Below, one piece after another: positions 17,698 through 26,943 of a DNA stretch of 59,375 nt. The position numbers and the translations under genes are program-made. The DNA is from Acetomicrobium sp. UBA3949 (GTDB lineage Bacteria; Synergistota; Synergistia; Synergistales; Acetomicrobiaceae): contig DGDP01000126.1 in the NCBI GenBank assembly GCA_002385485.1, positions 1-59,375 on the forward strand, read 5' to 3'. Position 1 is the stretch's first letter; every line of letters starts with the position of its first letter. The notes below the pieces were generated by a model that was not told the origin of the DNA, ran no database searches, and worked only from the letters and a program-made list of their open reading frames with translations.

Positions 17698-18876
17698 TTA
17701 CCACTCCATCGCCCCCCTCATCGCAGCTACGGCATGACAACGCATGCAACGAGCTGTTCCTACGGCGCCCACTCCTTCACCGGACTTTATCTTCAAATTT
17801 ACAATATCGTAGCGCCTATAGGTCAAAACCGACAAAGCCCTTTCGAGATTGGTTTTAAAAGTATCGACATAACATCCGAGTTTAGGCAGCTGTGCTTCCA
17901 ATGTCACATCCAGAGAAATCAGGATCCAAGCTTTTTCGAACAATAGGTGTGCTATTTCCTCGAGAATTAGAAGGCTATTAGCGTTTTTGTACCGCTCATC
18001 GGAAGAAGGGTATAGACTCCCCAAATCCGGCTCTCCGGCAGCTCCCAACAAAGCATCGGCCACTGCATGAGAAATTACATCGCCGTCGGAGTGGCCATCC
18101 AACCCCAGAGGAGCACTGGGAATGAATTCCCCTGCAAGAATGAGTTTTCTCCAGGGGCGTAAAGGATGAATATCAAAGCCGTGGCCAACCTTAAGGGGGC
18201 TCATGCCCTCAACAATGTTATGACAAAGCTTGAAATCGCTTTCGTAAGTTATCTTCACGTTGCTCGGCTCGCCTTCGACAAAATTAATGTGACGTCCTGT
18301 CTTTATCCATGCTTCTGCTTCGTCAAATACGCCATCTCCTACCATCTCCATGACCGAGATCAACTCCCTTCTTGGAAAAGCCTGAGGTGTCTGTGTACAC
18401 CAGAGGTTCTCCCTAGAGACTGGCACGATTTCTCCTCCTTCGGAAACCCTCTTTAACGAATCCCTCACGGGAATTAAGGGAATAACACCGGCTTCAGGAG
18501 ATAGGGCCGATATAACTTTTTTGACCAAATTTGACGAAGCTAGGGGACGAGCTGCATCGTGAACGAGAACGTAATCGCCGTCGGAAGCTTTGACGCCTAA
18601 AATTGAAGACATGGCCCTTGTATCGCCGCCATTTATGGCCTTAAAAGGCATCTTATGAGCTTGTAAAACCTCTACATGAGAAGAAAAATCGTAGTCCTTT
18701 GGAAAAACTACGACCACTTCACAAATGAGGTTCATGTCGTAAAGTTTTCTCGCCAGCTTAACCCCCCATGCCCAGAGAGGAATGCCTCCTAAAAGCCTAA
18801 ATTGCTTAAAAGGGGTGTTCATCCTGGCGCCTTTTCCGGCAGCCAGAATCACGAAAGAGCAATTTTTCAAATTCAT
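17698..18876 (-). CDS. ispDF: Bifunctional IspD/IspF (MEP pathway)
   Basis: A 392-residue fusion. Residues 1 to about 225 are IspD, with the nucleotide loop ILAAGKGARM and VHDAARPL; it makes CDP-methylerythritol. Residues from about 233 are IspF, with metal ligands in GFDIHPL and DGHSDGDVISHA; it forms the cyclodiphosphate. The fusion is known in several bacterial groups, although the two steps are not consecutive (IspE acts between them). Its start overlaps the preceding stop by one base (TGATG). ispH lies elsewhere in the window. Confidence 0.93.
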   Translation of the reverse strand: MNLKNCSFVILAAGKGARMNTPFKQFRLLGGIPLWAWGVKLARKLYDMNLICEVVVVFPKDYDFSSHVEVLQAHKMPFKAINGGDTRAMSSILGVKASDGDYVLVHDAARPLASSNLVKKVISALSPEAGVIPLIPVRDSLKRVSEGGEIVPVSRENLWCTQTPQAFPRRELISVMEMVGDGVFDEAEAWIKTGRHINFVEGEPSNVKITYESDFKLCHNIVEGMSPLKVGHGFDIHPLRPWRKLILAGEFIPSAPLGLDGHSDGDVISHAVADALLGAAGEPDLGSLYPSSDERYKNANSLLILEEIAHLLFEKAWILISLDVTLEAQLPKLGCYVDTFKTNLERALSVLTYRRYDIVNLKIKSGEGVGAVGTARCMRCHAVAAMRGAMEW

Positions 18877-20000
18877 CAGCCCGTCACTCGTCTCACTCTG
18901 CCGAATATCATTCTCCCGGCAGAGGTTTGTAATAATGACGTTATAACTACCTCAACCCTTTTTCCAATGTATTTTTCTCCATCTTCTACTACCAACATCG
19001 TCCCGTCGGTGAGATAAGCCACTCCCTGATTGGGTTCTTTTCCTTCTTTAATAACATCTACCTCAAGAGTTTCACCTGGTATCAAAACCGGTTTAAGCGC
19101 ATTGGCCAGATCGTTAACATTTAAAACGTCAAGTCCCTGTATGCTTGCAATTTTGTTCAAATTATAATCCGTAGTAATTATCTTTGCCTTCAATTTTTTG
19201 GCCAGCTCGATCAAACCCTCATCAACAGTATCAACTTTCAGCTCTTTTAAAGGCTGTTCTAATATTTCGAGCTTGAAGTTGGGCAATTTTTGGAGTTCCT
19301 CAACAACTTCCATTCCCCTTCTCCCCTTTGCCCTCCTTAACGGATCCGTCGAATCTGCAATTGCTTGGAGTTCCAACAAAACAAACCCGGGAATGCACAT
19401 AACGCCTTCTATAAATCCGACTCTTGCTATATCTAATATTCTGCCATCTATTAACGCGCTCGTATCAAGCAATTTAATGCTGTCATGGTTAAACTCATCG
19501 CGCATTTTTTTGCCCTTTAAATGAAGCCTGTCCCTTAGAAGTTCAAAGGACGACCACATGCTGATGATTTCATCTTTTCTTTTTAAAAAGAGGATCAAAC
19601 CCACATAACCTAATACTACATTCAAGAGAATTGCCAAATAAAATCCCAAATTCGGGATTGAAGATAGGGGCATGGCCAATAGATTTGCTACAATCAAACC
19701 TATAATTAAGCCTAAAATTGCAACGAACAAATCCTGCCATGCGAAAGTCTGCAAAGATCTTTCGAATATGATGCCAATTCGGGCAATTCCGCGAACGAAC
19801 AGGGGGGCAAGCAAATAGCCCAGAAGGGCGGGAATCATTATAACAAAGCCCCACATCGCCATGTCCCATATCAACGCACTTGTTGGCCACCAGGAACTGG
19901 ATGATAGATATTGTGCCAGTTGATATCCTGCTATGACGCCCAATATGCTGAGAATAGTTCTAGCTATTATGTTGACAAGTCGTCCCATGCCTTCTTGCAT
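18876..20000 (-). CDS. PIN-TRAM domain integral membrane protein (YacL family)
   Basis: A 374-residue protein: about four membrane helices in the first 140 residues, then a PIN nuclease-like domain with acidic residues in LDTSALIDGRILDI, VLLELQAIADS and TTDYNLNKIA, then a C-terminal TRAM domain (IPGETLEVDVIKEG). YacL-type proteins are presumed membrane-anchored RNases with no proven substrate. The ATG at 20000 is preceded by GAGGAGGT at 8 nt; the longer frame would overlap recR. It is cotranscribed with ispDF. Confidence 0.85.
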   Translation of the reverse strand: MQEGMGRLVNIIARTILSILGVIAGYQLAQYLSSSSWWPTSALIWDMAMWGFVIMIPALLGYLLAPLFVRGIARIGIIFERSLQTFAWQDLFVAILGLIIGLIVANLLAMPLSSIPNLGFYLAILLNVVLGYVGLILFLKRKDEIISMWSSFELLRDRLHLKGKKMRDEFNHDSIKLLDTSALIDGRILDIARVGFIEGVMCIPGFVLLELQAIADSTDPLRRAKGRRGMEVVEELQKLPNFKLEILEQPLKELKVDTVDEGLIELAKKLKAKIITTDYNLNKIASIQGLDVLNVNDLANALKPVLIPGETLEVDVIKEGKEPNQGVAYLTDGTMLVVEDGEKYIGKRVEVVITSLLQTSAGRMIFGRVRRVTG

Positions 20001-20016
20001 ATAAACGTACCTCCTC

Positions 20017-20634
20017 TTACTGTCTGCCTTCGCCTCTTTTGATGTATGTCCTTGCTTCAAGGGCGGCGTGCAGGGTCGTTCTATCAGCGAAACTTACACT
20101 ACCACCGACAGGTAGGCCATACGATAATCTGCTAACTGTTACGGGCAGGGGCTCCATGATCTTAGATATCAAATTCATGGTTAACTCTCCTTCGACCTTG
20201 GGACTAAAGGCTAATATGACCTCCTTAACCTCTTCTTCAGAAACCCTTTTCACCAAGCGCTCTAAAACTTGAGGGGCTATTTCCTCATCGTCTAAAGGAG
20301 AATATAGCGATCCCAATACGAAGTAAAGTCCGTTATATATGCCCGCCTGTTCGATTGTAATGAGATCCTCGACCGATTCTACGATACATATGGTCGACTT
20401 ATCCCTGAAGGGATCACAACATATAGAACATGGATCCTCATCGGTTATATTGCCACACCTGCTGCAGGGATGGAGCAAGGAATTGCATTTTGCAATACAC
20501 TCAGCCAATGATTCGGAAAAGCTTTTGGGCTGCTGTAATAAAAATAGCACCATCCTCCTCGCGCTTTTCTCGCCAATTCCGGGAAATCTCTCAAATAGAC
20601 GTATTAAATCCTCCAATGCCTTTGCCAAAGCCAA
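20017..20634 (-). CDS. recR: Recombination protein RecR
   Basis: A 205-residue protein of the RecFOR gap-repair pathway that helps load RecA. The N-terminal hairpin ERFPGIGEKSARRM is followed by a four-cysteine zinc finger (CSRCGN with CSICCD), then a Toprim domain (CIVESVEDL, with LAFSPKVEGE) and a C-terminal Walker-like GLPVGGSV. The start is TTG at 20634 with only a moderate GGGTGA ahead. It follows ybaB by 23 nt, the classical pair, but dnaX is not upstream here; V-ATPase subunit D takes that place. Confidence 0.95.
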   Translation of the reverse strand: MALAKALEDLIRLFERFPGIGEKSARRMVLFLLQQPKSFSESLAECIAKCNSLLHPCSRCGNITDEDPCSICCDPFRDKSTICIVESVEDLITIEQAGIYNGLYFVLGSLYSPLDDEEIAPQVLERLVKRVSEEEVKEVILAFSPKVEGELTMNLISKIMEPLPVTVSRLSYGLPVGGSVSFADRTTLHAALEARTYIKRGEGRQ

Positions 20635-20657
20635 TTAGGTCACCCGCTTCACAAAAA

Positions 20658-20966
20658 CTACATGAGCCCCGGCATGCCAAAACCTGCGCCAAACTTGCTG
20701 AGCCTTTCGTTAGCCAACTCCTTGCTCTTTCGTTGAGCGTCATTGATGGCCGCCAATATCAAATCTTCCAGCATCTCTACGTCTTCGGGATCGACGACAT
20801 CCGGTTCGATGGATATGGAAAGGAAATCGCCCTGTCCGTTGCACTTTACCTTTACCACTCCTCCTCCGCTTTCGCCTTCGACAACTTCCTTCGCGAGTTC
20901 CTCTTGAATCTTCATCATCTGCGCTTGCATTTTCTGGGCTTGTTTCATAATTTTGTCCATATTCAC
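20658..20966 (-). CDS. YbaB/EbfC nucleoid-associated protein
   Basis: A 102-residue DNA-binding protein. The coiled-coil N-terminus (MDKIMKQAQKMQAQMMK), the glycine-rich GGGVVKVKCNGQGD hairpin and the C-terminal ERLSKFGAGFGMPGL tail are standard. The family forms dimers that shape the nucleoid. The start is GTG at 20966 with GGAGGT 8 nt before it; that ribosome site contains the last codons of the V-ATPase D gene. It is paired with recR. Confidence 0.92.
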   Translation of the reverse strand: MNMDKIMKQAQKMQAQMMKIQEELAKEVVEGESGGGVVKVKCNGQGDFLSISIEPDVVDPEDVEMLEDLILAAINDAQRKSKELANERLSKFGAGFGMPGLM

Positions 20967-20968
20967 AA

Positions 20969-21598
20969 CTAATTACCTCCTTTAAGTTCTCTTTTTTTCA
21001 TCCAACTTTTCGTGACAAAGCGTTCTTGTCTTTCTCTTTCATTTAAGTAAAAAATTATCTGCCGCCTTTCCGCTTCAAGCTGTGGTATAAGGTTTTGTTC
21101 CATAGTGTTTATCTTCAAAAGCGTTTTTTTCAACTCCCTCTCAAGCGATCTCAATTTTACATGTAAATTTATATACTCCCAAAGCAGTTCTTTGGCCTCC
21201 GCCAGATCTTGTATCAGTAAATCCACATAAAGGGAAAATAACATGGGATCGTAAAGTTGTGAAGTTGCCGGGAACCCGCCACTGGGAAAAAATGAAGGGT
21301 ATTTGCATCCCATCGCTTGATTAATGCTCCTATCAACCTTATTTAAGGGTATGCTTATTCCAAGGAGCGATATGGAAGCCTCTCCATCGTGCAATCTGGC
21401 CAATGCATAGGAAGAATATATTTTTGCACAACTTTTTAAAAATGTCTCCCTTACCTCTCTGAATTTCTTCCTGTCGCTTTCAATCATTTGCAAAAGGGCA
21501 TCCCTTTTTTTCTCGAGGATCTCCTTCCCTTTTTTCATTGTTGAAATGGTTCGTTTAAGCTCTAACAATTGATCCCTGGTCGGCGGCCTTCGGCTCAT
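20969..21598 (-). CDS. atpD: V-type ATPase subunit D
   Basis: A 209-residue coiled-coil protein forming the central stalk of the V1/A1 sector. The N-terminal PTRDQLLELKRTI and KGKEILEKKRDALL are characteristic, and both termini are helical. ATGA overlaps the subunit B stop by 4 nt. It is the last ATPase gene of the H-I-K-E-C-F-A-B-D series. Confidence 0.92.
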   Translation of the reverse strand: MSRRPPTRDQLLELKRTISTMKKGKEILEKKRDALLQMIESDRKKFREVRETFLKSCAKIYSSYALARLHDGEASISLLGISIPLNKVDRSINQAMGCKYPSFFPSGGFPATSQLYDPMLFSLYVDLLIQDLAEAKELLWEYINLHVKLRSLERELKKTLLKINTMEQNLIPQLEAERRQIIFYLNERERQERFVTKSWMKKRELKGGN

Positions 21599-22995
21599 GC
21601 CTTTGTTCCCCTTTTAAGCATCACTTCATCTATGAGATTTACAGGCAATCGATGAAGTTCGTCTTTGGGCAAAGTCAGGAGACAATTCCATGCATGTTCC
21701 AATGTTTCATCCAGGCTTCGACGTCTCTCCCCCTGATTTACGAATTCAGATTCAAATTTCTCTCCGAAACTTAAATACGACATCTCCGTGGGCGTGAGCC
21801 CCTCTTCGCCAATAATGGTTTTTAGTCTGATAAGATACTTAAAACGCCCATATGCTGCATAGAGCTGGTCGGATAGGGCGCGATGTTCCGGAACAGTCGA
21901 GCCCTCCCCTATACCCTTGTTCATTAACCTGCTCAAACTAGATAATACATCTATGGGAGGATATATCCCCTTGCCGTGAAGTTCTCTGTCCATGACGATT
22001 TGCCCTTCGGTTATATATCCTGTCAAATCCGGTACGGGGTGGGTCAAATCATCATCTGGCATTGTAACGATAGGTATTTGTGTAATGCTGCCTTTGATGC
22101 CTGATATACAACCTGCTCGCTCGTAAATGCTTGCTAAATCAGAATACATATAAGAAGGAAATCCCCTACGTCCCGGTATTTCTTCTCGTGCTGAACTTAT
22201 CTCCCTTAGGGCTTCACAATAATGTAACATATCGGTCAGAACTACAAGGACATCGTATCCCTTCTCAAAAGCAAAATACTCTGCCACTGTCAAGGCCATT
22301 CTTGGGGTTAATATCCTCTCTATTGAAGGGTCTCCCGCCAGATTAAAGAAAAAAACGCCTCTATATATTGCACCGCTCTCACGAAAGGCTTCCCTAAAAT
22401 AAGATGCTTCCCTTTGCGTTATACCCAAAGCAGCAAATACTACCATAAATGGCGACGAATCCGCAGAGGTCGCAGGCGTTCGAGCGTACTTTACTATCTG
22501 GGCCGCTAATTTATCGGCCGGTAATCCGCTCCCCGTAAAAATGGGAAGTTTTTGCCCTTTAACTAAGGTGTTCATCAAATCAATTGTCGATATCCCGGTC
22601 TCAATAAATTCATGGGGGCTTTTGCGACGCCAAGGATTTATCGCATTGCCCTGGATAGGGGCCCATTTTTCGATACATGATATAGGACCTTCTCCATCTA
22701 TAGGCATTGCTCTGCCGTTCAATATGCGCCCCTGAAGAGCTATACCTAAAGGAATCTTTACGACATCCCTTTCTAGCCATACTACCGTATTATTTGGTGC
22801 TAGCCCCATCGTTTCACCAAAGACCTGGATGACGCATAGGTCATCGACAATTTGCAGTATTTGACCGTAATCTTCTCCAAAGTTGGACTCTATCTTTACT
22901 ATTTCCCCTATACCGCCTCTCGCAACCTTGCTCACAAAAAGAAGGGGCCCTGCTATCTTTTCAACGGTCTTGTAACCTTCTTTTAAAAGCTTCAT
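21595..22995 (-). CDS. atpB: V-type ATPase subunit B
   Basis: A 466-residue regulatory nucleotide-binding subunit of the V1/A1 hexamer. It lacks a true P-loop (FTGSGLPADKLAAQ in place of Walker A), as expected for B. The conserved VFAALGITQRE, MPDDDLTHPVPDLTGY and YPPIDVLSSLSRLM are present. The ATG at 22995 is preferred because the family N-terminus MKLLKEGYKTVEKIAGPL starts there. An in-frame ATG at 23013 adds six atypical residues without a ribosome site. The gene sits between subunits A and D. Confidence 0.95.
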   Translation of the reverse strand: MKLLKEGYKTVEKIAGPLLFVSKVARGGIGEIVKIESNFGEDYGQILQIVDDLCVIQVFGETMGLAPNNTVVWLERDVVKIPLGIALQGRILNGRAMPIDGEGPISCIEKWAPIQGNAINPWRRKSPHEFIETGISTIDLMNTLVKGQKLPIFTGSGLPADKLAAQIVKYARTPATSADSSPFMVVFAALGITQREASYFREAFRESGAIYRGVFFFNLAGDPSIERILTPRMALTVAEYFAFEKGYDVLVVLTDMLHYCEALREISSAREEIPGRRGFPSYMYSDLASIYERAGCISGIKGSITQIPIVTMPDDDLTHPVPDLTGYITEGQIVMDRELHGKGIYPPIDVLSSLSRLMNKGIGEGSTVPEHRALSDQLYAAYGRFKYLIRLKTIIGEEGLTPTEMSYLSFGEKFESEFVNQGERRRSLDETLEHAWNCLLTLPKDELHRLPVNLIDEVMLKRGTKA

Positions 22996-23013
22996 CGTCA
23001 CTACACCCTTCAT

Positions 23014-24768
23014 CTATATAAGATCTGATAATTCCTCTTTCAGCTTTTTAATATATGAAGTCAAGCTGTTTTCGTAATCTTCAGTATTTTGAGATCTTAA
23101 TTTCATTAAGTCCGCAACAAAAGCAAATTGAGAATCTATCTGTTCGAACAACACCCCGCTATTAAGAGCCCCTCTTATCTGTTCATCTAACAACTTTAAA
23201 GTGTTTAACATAACAAGCTGTCTGCCAGAATCACAATAGGCGTCGTTCGGATCAAAGGCGTTCTGCTGCAGATAGAATATGTTTATCAGCTCCGACAATT
23301 TAAGTATCCACTTTTCTTCCTCGGTAAGCCCGTCTCTGCCCACGATCTGAACCATCTCCTGCAAAGACTTGCCGTCATGTAATATGTTGAAAACAAATTC
23401 TCGCAAGGGAACCCAATCTTCGGATATTTCCCTTGTAAAATAACGATCTAGGTTCTCGTGATATAAAGAGTAACTTTGAGCCCAATTGATGGATGGAAAA
23501 TGCCTTTTTGTAGCCAGCCCCTTATCCAGAGCCCAGAAACACCCTGAAAGGCGTAACCCCGATTGCGTAACGGGCTCGGAAAAATCGCCTCCCGGGGGTG
23601 ATATAGCGTTTATGACGGATATTGAACCGTTGCGCTGAGGGCTGCCAAGGGGCACCACATTTCCGGCACGTTCATAGTAACGGGCCAACCTAGAGGCTAA
23701 ATAGGCGGGATATCCCTCTTCTCCCGGCATTTCTTCAAGTCGGCCTGAAATTTCTCTCAACGCTTCAGCCCACCTGCTGATGGAATCCGCGATAATTGCC
23801 ACATTGTACCCCATATCGCGATAATATTCGGCGATTGTCATTCCCAGGTATATACTTGCCTCCCTTGCGGCAACAGGCATGTTGGACGTATTTGCAATCA
23901 GTATCATTCTGTCCATCAGGGGTATTCCCCTGCGTACATCCGTTAACGAAGGGAACTCCTCGAGAACTTCCGTCATCTCGTTACCGCGTTCCCCACAGCC
24001 AATGTAAATCACTATGTCCGCATTGGCCCACCTTGCTATGGATTGTTGTGTAACTGTTTTACCCGTCCCAAATCCACCAGGAATCACAGCTGTTCCCCCC
24101 AAAGCGAGAGGAAAAAAAACGTCCAATATGCGAGTCCCCGTCAACAACGGCTTGTCTAAATCGAGTTTTCTGCCGACCTTTCGGGGTGTTCTTATATTCC
24201 ACCGCTGAAACATCTTAACTGTCGTTTCACCAATTTTACATATTACATCGTCCACAACATACTCGCCCTTCGGTGCCATCCAACTGATCGTGCTGTTTTT
24301 GCCCCTAAAATCCAAGGGGGCCATTATAAAATGTTTGATGCCCTTTTCTTCAACTTCTCCCAATATATCCCCTGGTCCAACGTCATCTCCCCTCTGCAGG
24401 CGGGGTATAAAATACCACTTTTCGCTGTCGTCTACGGCATCGATATGCGTGCCTCTGGATATATAGGGCGACTTTTTGCCAAGCCTTTCAAGAGGGCGTC
24501 CTATGCCGTCTAATACCTGTCCCAATAACCCGGGGCCTAACTTCATAGATAACAACTCTCCGGTAAATATCGTATGGTCGCCAATTTGAAGGCCCGTAGT
24601 ATCCTCATATACTTGAATATCAGCGACATCCCTTCTGACGCGTACCACTTCGCCAAGCAACCTTTCGCTGCCTACATACACAACTTCATATATGGAGGTA
24701 TTGGCAAAACACGTAGATGTGACGACTGAACCGGAAATTCCTTTAATATATCCCCTATTGTCCTGCAA
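23014..24768 (-). CDS. atpA: V-type ATPase subunit A (catalytic)
   Basis: A 584-residue catalytic subunit. The P-loop GGFGTGKT is at residues 231-238, followed by GERGNEMTEVL with the catalytic glutamate region and by the non-homologous region typical of A subunits (about residues 110-200). The start is TTG, with GGGGAG 7 nt before it, and overlaps the subunit F stop by 14 nt. This gives strongly coupled translation of F and A. The length is normal. Confidence 0.96.
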   Translation of the reverse strand: MQDNRGYIKGISGSVVTSTCFANTSIYEVVYVGSERLLGEVVRVRRDVADIQVYEDTTGLQIGDHTIFTGELLSMKLGPGLLGQVLDGIGRPLERLGKKSPYISRGTHIDAVDDSEKWYFIPRLQRGDDVGPGDILGEVEEKGIKHFIMAPLDFRGKNSTISWMAPKGEYVVDDVICKIGETTVKMFQRWNIRTPRKVGRKLDLDKPLLTGTRILDVFFPLALGGTAVIPGGFGTGKTVTQQSIARWANADIVIYIGCGERGNEMTEVLEEFPSLTDVRRGIPLMDRMILIANTSNMPVAAREASIYLGMTIAEYYRDMGYNVAIIADSISRWAEALREISGRLEEMPGEEGYPAYLASRLARYYERAGNVVPLGSPQRNGSISVINAISPPGGDFSEPVTQSGLRLSGCFWALDKGLATKRHFPSINWAQSYSLYHENLDRYFTREISEDWVPLREFVFNILHDGKSLQEMVQIVGRDGLTEEEKWILKLSELINIFYLQQNAFDPNDAYCDSGRQLVMLNTLKLLDEQIRGALNSGVLFEQIDSQFAFVADLMKLRSQNTEDYENSLTSYIKKLKEELSDLI

Positions 24769-25045
24769 CTAGGCTCTCCCCTTCTCGTAATAACGTTGGA
24801 AATTTTACCCATGCAGGAGCAACTGAGCGTTCTGCTAAGATTCGAAGCCTTAGTGGCATTCTGGCAAACCAATCTTCCTCCACGACGATCACAGCTACAT
24901 TCTCCGACATGAGTTCTCTCCATATCAAATACACATCATTGGGATTCTCGCATATTACGGATCTGAAACCAAATAATCTCCATAGATCAGTAAAGATCTC
25001 CTTGCCCAAGGCGATTACTTCGAATTCATCGGTTATATCTTTCAT
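24755..25045 (-). CDS. atpF: V-type ATPase subunit F
   Basis: A 96-residue central-stalk subunit with a Rossmann-like fold. FEVIALGKEIFTDLWRLFG at the N-terminus and AVIVVEEDWFARMP in the middle match the family. GGGAGGA lies about 11 nt before the ATG. It overlaps subunit A by 14 nt. The gene is small, but its identity is secured by position and sequence. Confidence 0.88.
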   Translation of the reverse strand: MKDITDEFEVIALGKEIFTDLWRLFGFRSVICENPNDVYLIWRELMSENVAVIVVEEDWFARMPLRLRILAERSVAPAWVKFPTLLREGESLVAGQ

Positions 25046-25070
25046 AATAATAAAATTCCTCCCAAAAAGA

Positions 25071-26108
25071 TCACTTTACAGGGATTAGCCGGCCTATGAT
25101 TTCATCTGGATGTAAACCAAAGGCAATTCCTATGGCAATCATGTTTAAGTTGCTCCACTCCGCCAAAGCTTTTGCAATATATCCAAAAGGAACTTCGAAA
25201 CCGAGAGGATCTTTGCGAAAAAGCGATACTTGCCATATCCAAAATTCCTTTTGGAGATGCCATTGAAATTCGTGAAACGTCATAAAAGCCCCTTTGCTTA
25301 TTGCCCTTCGCCATGGAGTACCCTGTACGGCTTCAGTTATAACTTTAGCCTTTGACAAAACTTTATCGTCAATCCACGATCCTCCTGGCAAATATCCTAC
25401 GCGAGTTTCTTTCGTCTGCATTCCGGCTCTTTCATGGATCCAAAGATTTAAGTTCCAAAGATCAACTAGCCTTCCCAAAAATTCTTTAGCTATTGCACCG
25501 TTCTTATTTTGATATTTAGAAATAACGTCCTGATGGTATTTCAGATAATTTAATAGCAGTACTCTTTCGGCATTAACCAAATTTCCCGTGCTCTGCAAAG
25601 TTACCAAAGCCTCATCTAATATCATCCCATAGGGATCACCATACAAATAAATCCATTTTCTGGCTGAACTAATATCATCTGCCTCCCAAACGTTCTTGAA
25701 AAAATCCCTTGAAAGATTCCCATATAAATGCCATAGGTATTCCTCCGACTGACCGCTCCTATCGCTAGCAAATCGTCTTAAAATTATGCGAAAGTTATGA
25801 AGATCTCCCCTGCTTAATATTACAGACATCAATTCATGAGGTTCCCCTTCTGCTTTTAAATGAGCTGATCTTAAACGCTTTGTTATCTCGAACATTATTG
25901 CAAGCTCGATCTTGCGCAAGGGCGAAAAAAGCGAAGAAAGTATCTGGGAACGGTAACTTTCGCTGTAACGGCCCTCTAAAAATTCCGATTCCAAAGCCTT
26001 AAAGTCGCCTCGAGCTAGGGCGCACAGCTCATCCCATTTATAAAATCTGGCCGCCCTCGCTCTGAGGGCGGCACATAAGTAGCTATAATTTTCGCTATGC
26101 CCTCTCAA
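25071..26108 (-). CDS. atpC: V-type ATPase subunit C (AC39 type)
   Basis: About 345 residues, all-helical, of the V0D/AC39 family that caps the membrane ring and contacts the central stalk. The recognisable start is YSYLCAALRARAARF, with DFHNFRII-like DLHNFRIILRRF in the middle. The start is uncertain: TTG at 26108 gives the family N-terminus and a 14-nt overlap with subunit E, like the F/A overlap, though GGAGGAG is close to it. The open frame reaches 26210, but the extra residues are not family-like. Confidence 0.85.
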   Translation of the reverse strand: MRGHSENYSYLCAALRARAARFYKWDELCALARGDFKALESEFLEGRYSESYRSQILSSLFSPLRKIELAIMFEITKRLRSAHLKAEGEPHELMSVILSRGDLHNFRIILRRFASDRSGQSEEYLWHLYGNLSRDFFKNVWEADDISSARKWIYLYGDPYGMILDEALVTLQSTGNLVNAERVLLLNYLKYHQDVISKYQNKNGAIAKEFLGRLVDLWNLNLWIHERAGMQTKETRVGYLPGGSWIDDKVLSKAKVITEAVQGTPWRRAISKGAFMTFHEFQWHLQKEFWIWQVSLFRKDPLGFEVPFGYIAKALAEWSNLNMIAIGIAFGLHPDEIIGRLIPVK

Positions 26109-26706
26109 TCTCCTCCAGAAGAGGAGACATGATCTCCCCAATCCTTTGTCGGACGAGGGGTGTGAGTTTCCCAAATCGACTTTTGATTGTATTTTCGACA
26201 ATTCTTTCACCTTTTTCGTCGACCACTATGGGCCCTCCCCAAAAGTCGGAGTTGCCAGCAAATACAATGCTGTAGAATTTCGACAAACCTTTAGCTATCC
26301 CCTCTTCCTCTCTAGAGAGTTGAACCGTAATCTTATCGTCTGATATTTCTTCAACCGCTTCGTCGATGAGGGCTTTTAGCATCTTGGCGTAATGTGATTG
26401 TTCTTTTCTGGCATCTTCCGTCCTTTGTTTGACCCTCTCTTCGATGGAACAAAAAAGTGCGTTTGCTTCTCTGTTTATTATATCCTTTCCCAACTTAATT
26501 GCCTTAAGCCGAAAGAGGGTCAAACGCTCCTGTACTATCTTTGAATGAAGCTTTTCGATCTCACCCATTTCCCTTTCAAGTTTCAACATTTTAGAGGCAG
26601 CTATATCGGCCAATTCTTCCTCTATCCGTCGCTTATAGTCCTTTATGCGTTCATCATATTCCCTTTTTAGGTTTTCCTTAAATTTATTGAGTTCATTTAA
26701 ATCCAT
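26095..26706 (-). CDS. atpE: V-type ATPase subunit E
   Basis: A 203-residue peripheral-stalk subunit. The N-terminal two thirds is a highly charged coiled coil (many K/E/R). The C-terminal domain holds VVDEKGERIVENTIKSRF, typical of subunit E. GAGG lies 6 nt before the ATG. It is 18 nt after subunit K and overlaps the subunit C frame. Confidence 0.85.
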   Translation of the reverse strand: MDLNELNKFKENLKREYDERIKDYKRRIEEELADIAASKMLKLEREMGEIEKLHSKIVQERLTLFRLKAIKLGKDIINREANALFCSIEERVKQRTEDARKEQSHYAKMLKALIDEAVEEISDDKITVQLSREEEGIAKGLSKFYSIVFAGNSDFWGGPIVVDEKGERIVENTIKSRFGKLTPLVRQRIGEIMSPLLEEIERA

Positions 26707-26724
26707 GGACGGCCTCTTCGGTTC

Positions 26725-26943
26725 TTATCCTAATTGCAATATCAGCATTATAGCTACAACAAAACCTAATATTACCATAGTTTCAGGAATGGCCTCAAGT
26801 ATTATCATTATGGCAGACGTTTCGGGCTTCTCCGCAACTGTCGCAGCGCCGGCACTTCCTATTTTCGCCTGAGCGTAAGCTGTAGCTAAGGCCGGAATCC
26901 CTACTGCCAACGCGGCAGCCAGCCCTATTAAGGCTTTCTCCAA
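26725..26943 (-). CDS. atpK: V-type ATPase subunit K (proteolipid) with Na+-type ligands
   Basis: A 72-residue single hairpin of two membrane helices forming the rotor ring. The ion-carrying glutamate is E54 in LEAIPET, followed by T55, with Q25 in helix 1. Counted back from the loop proline, Q25 aligns with Q32 of the sodium-binding Ilyobacter c subunit, and E54-T55 with its E65-S66. Sodium coupling is therefore suggested. The start is TTG with GGAGGGG 6 nt before it, inside the end of subunit I (16-nt overlap). Confidence 0.92.
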   Translation of the reverse strand: MEKALIGLAAALAVGIPALATAYAQAKIGSAGAATVAEKPETSAIMIILEAIPETMVILGFVVAIMLILQLG

